From the NCBI GenBank assembly GCA_937967755.1, contig CALBTA010000014.1, positions 1-6,993 of the forward strand: a DNA stretch of 6,993 bases, read 5' to 3'. The stretch is from an uncultured Planctomycetaceae bacterium (GTDB taxonomy: Bacteria > Planctomycetota > Planctomycetia > Pirellulales > Pirellulaceae). The notes under the pieces are model-generated. The model saw only the letters and a program-made list of their open reading frames with translations. It was not told the origin of the DNA and did not search any database. The position numbers were made by a program, and so were the translations under genes. How positions within the stretch are numbered: position 1 is the first letter of the stretch; every line of letters begins with the position of its first letter. This document shows, piece after piece, positions 6,838-6,993 of the stretch.

Positions 6838-6970
6838 CTTTACAACGAAGGCGGCCGGAAGTCGTGCGGCTGCGAGGATTTGCGGAGTGCGGGAAGCTCC
6901 TGCAAATTTTTTCGCTGCCCGATTCGCAGCCAACTCAAGCGGGCAAATCTTGGCCGCCGACGTTGTAAAG
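6838..6970. repeat. 133-bp segment bounded by 19-bp imperfect inverted repeats
   Basis: The left end, 6838-6856, reads CTTTACAACG-AA-GGCGGCC. The right end, 6952-6970, is GGCCGCC-GA-CGTTGTAAAG, its reverse complement at 17 of 19 positions. Inside, GGCTGCGA (6868-6875) is matched by TCGCAGCC (6924-6931) in inverted order, and GATTTGC (6878-6884) by GCAAATC (6943-6949). The segment has no coding frame of note. It could be a small non-autonomous mobile element (MITE-like), a structured RNA or a large operator. No clear target-site duplication is visible at the edges. Confidence 0.45.
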
Positions 6971-6993
6971 TTTGCACAGCGTAACCGCGGGGC

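Noticed and set aside
6684..6968. Plus-strand frame 6684-6968
   Set aside because: It starts inside the peptidase 5' end on the opposite strand and runs through the leader and the inverted-repeat segment. No motif or ribosome-binding site was found.

Overview
The window looks like a chromosomal piece of a planctomycete, most likely of the Pirellula/Rhodopirellula type. This is inferred from gene content: a giant cysteine-free surface protein built from autotransporter-associated strand repeats sits beside a secreted HExxH peptidase of the MA-like kind. There are also long gene-free gaps and GC content is moderate. No rRNA, tRNA, CRISPR array or transposase was seen.

Layout. (1) Positions 1-4460, minus strand: one uninterrupted reading frame of 1486 codons. 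It starts at 4460 and runs off the left edge without a stop. I read every in-phase triplet and found no stop codon. It is a secreted protein with a signal peptide and at least eight autotransporter-associated beta-strand (PATR) repeats. All longer plus-strand frames in this stretch are antisense shadows. (2) Positions 4461-5560: about 1.1 kb without a convincing gene. It is not featureless. It holds a sigma70-like plus-strand promoter overlaid by three GT[CG]TATA[CT] octamers, an AT-rich palindrome just upstream, a ribosome-binding site and a doubtful frame that may be a decayed GntR-type regulator gene. Two clusters of short motifs in alternating orientation follow, TTCAGCA and then GCAAC/GTTGC, the latter able to form strong competing hairpins. 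(3) Positions 5561-6700, minus strand: a complete 379-residue exported zinc-metallopeptidase-like protein with a glutamine/proline-rich tail. (4) Positions 6701-6993: its leader, with a ribosome-binding site, a 9-bp hairpin and, further out, a 133-bp segment bounded by 19-bp imperfect inverted repeats.

The two real genes point the same way and both products are exported, but 1.1 kb of repeat-rich DNA separates them, so they are probably separate transcription units. No direct functional link is visible. I do not see a clear new multi-gene system. The parts most worth a second look are the alternating inverted-motif array at 5397-5510, the orphan promoter/operator at 4970-5006, and the inverted-repeat-bounded segment at 6838-6970.
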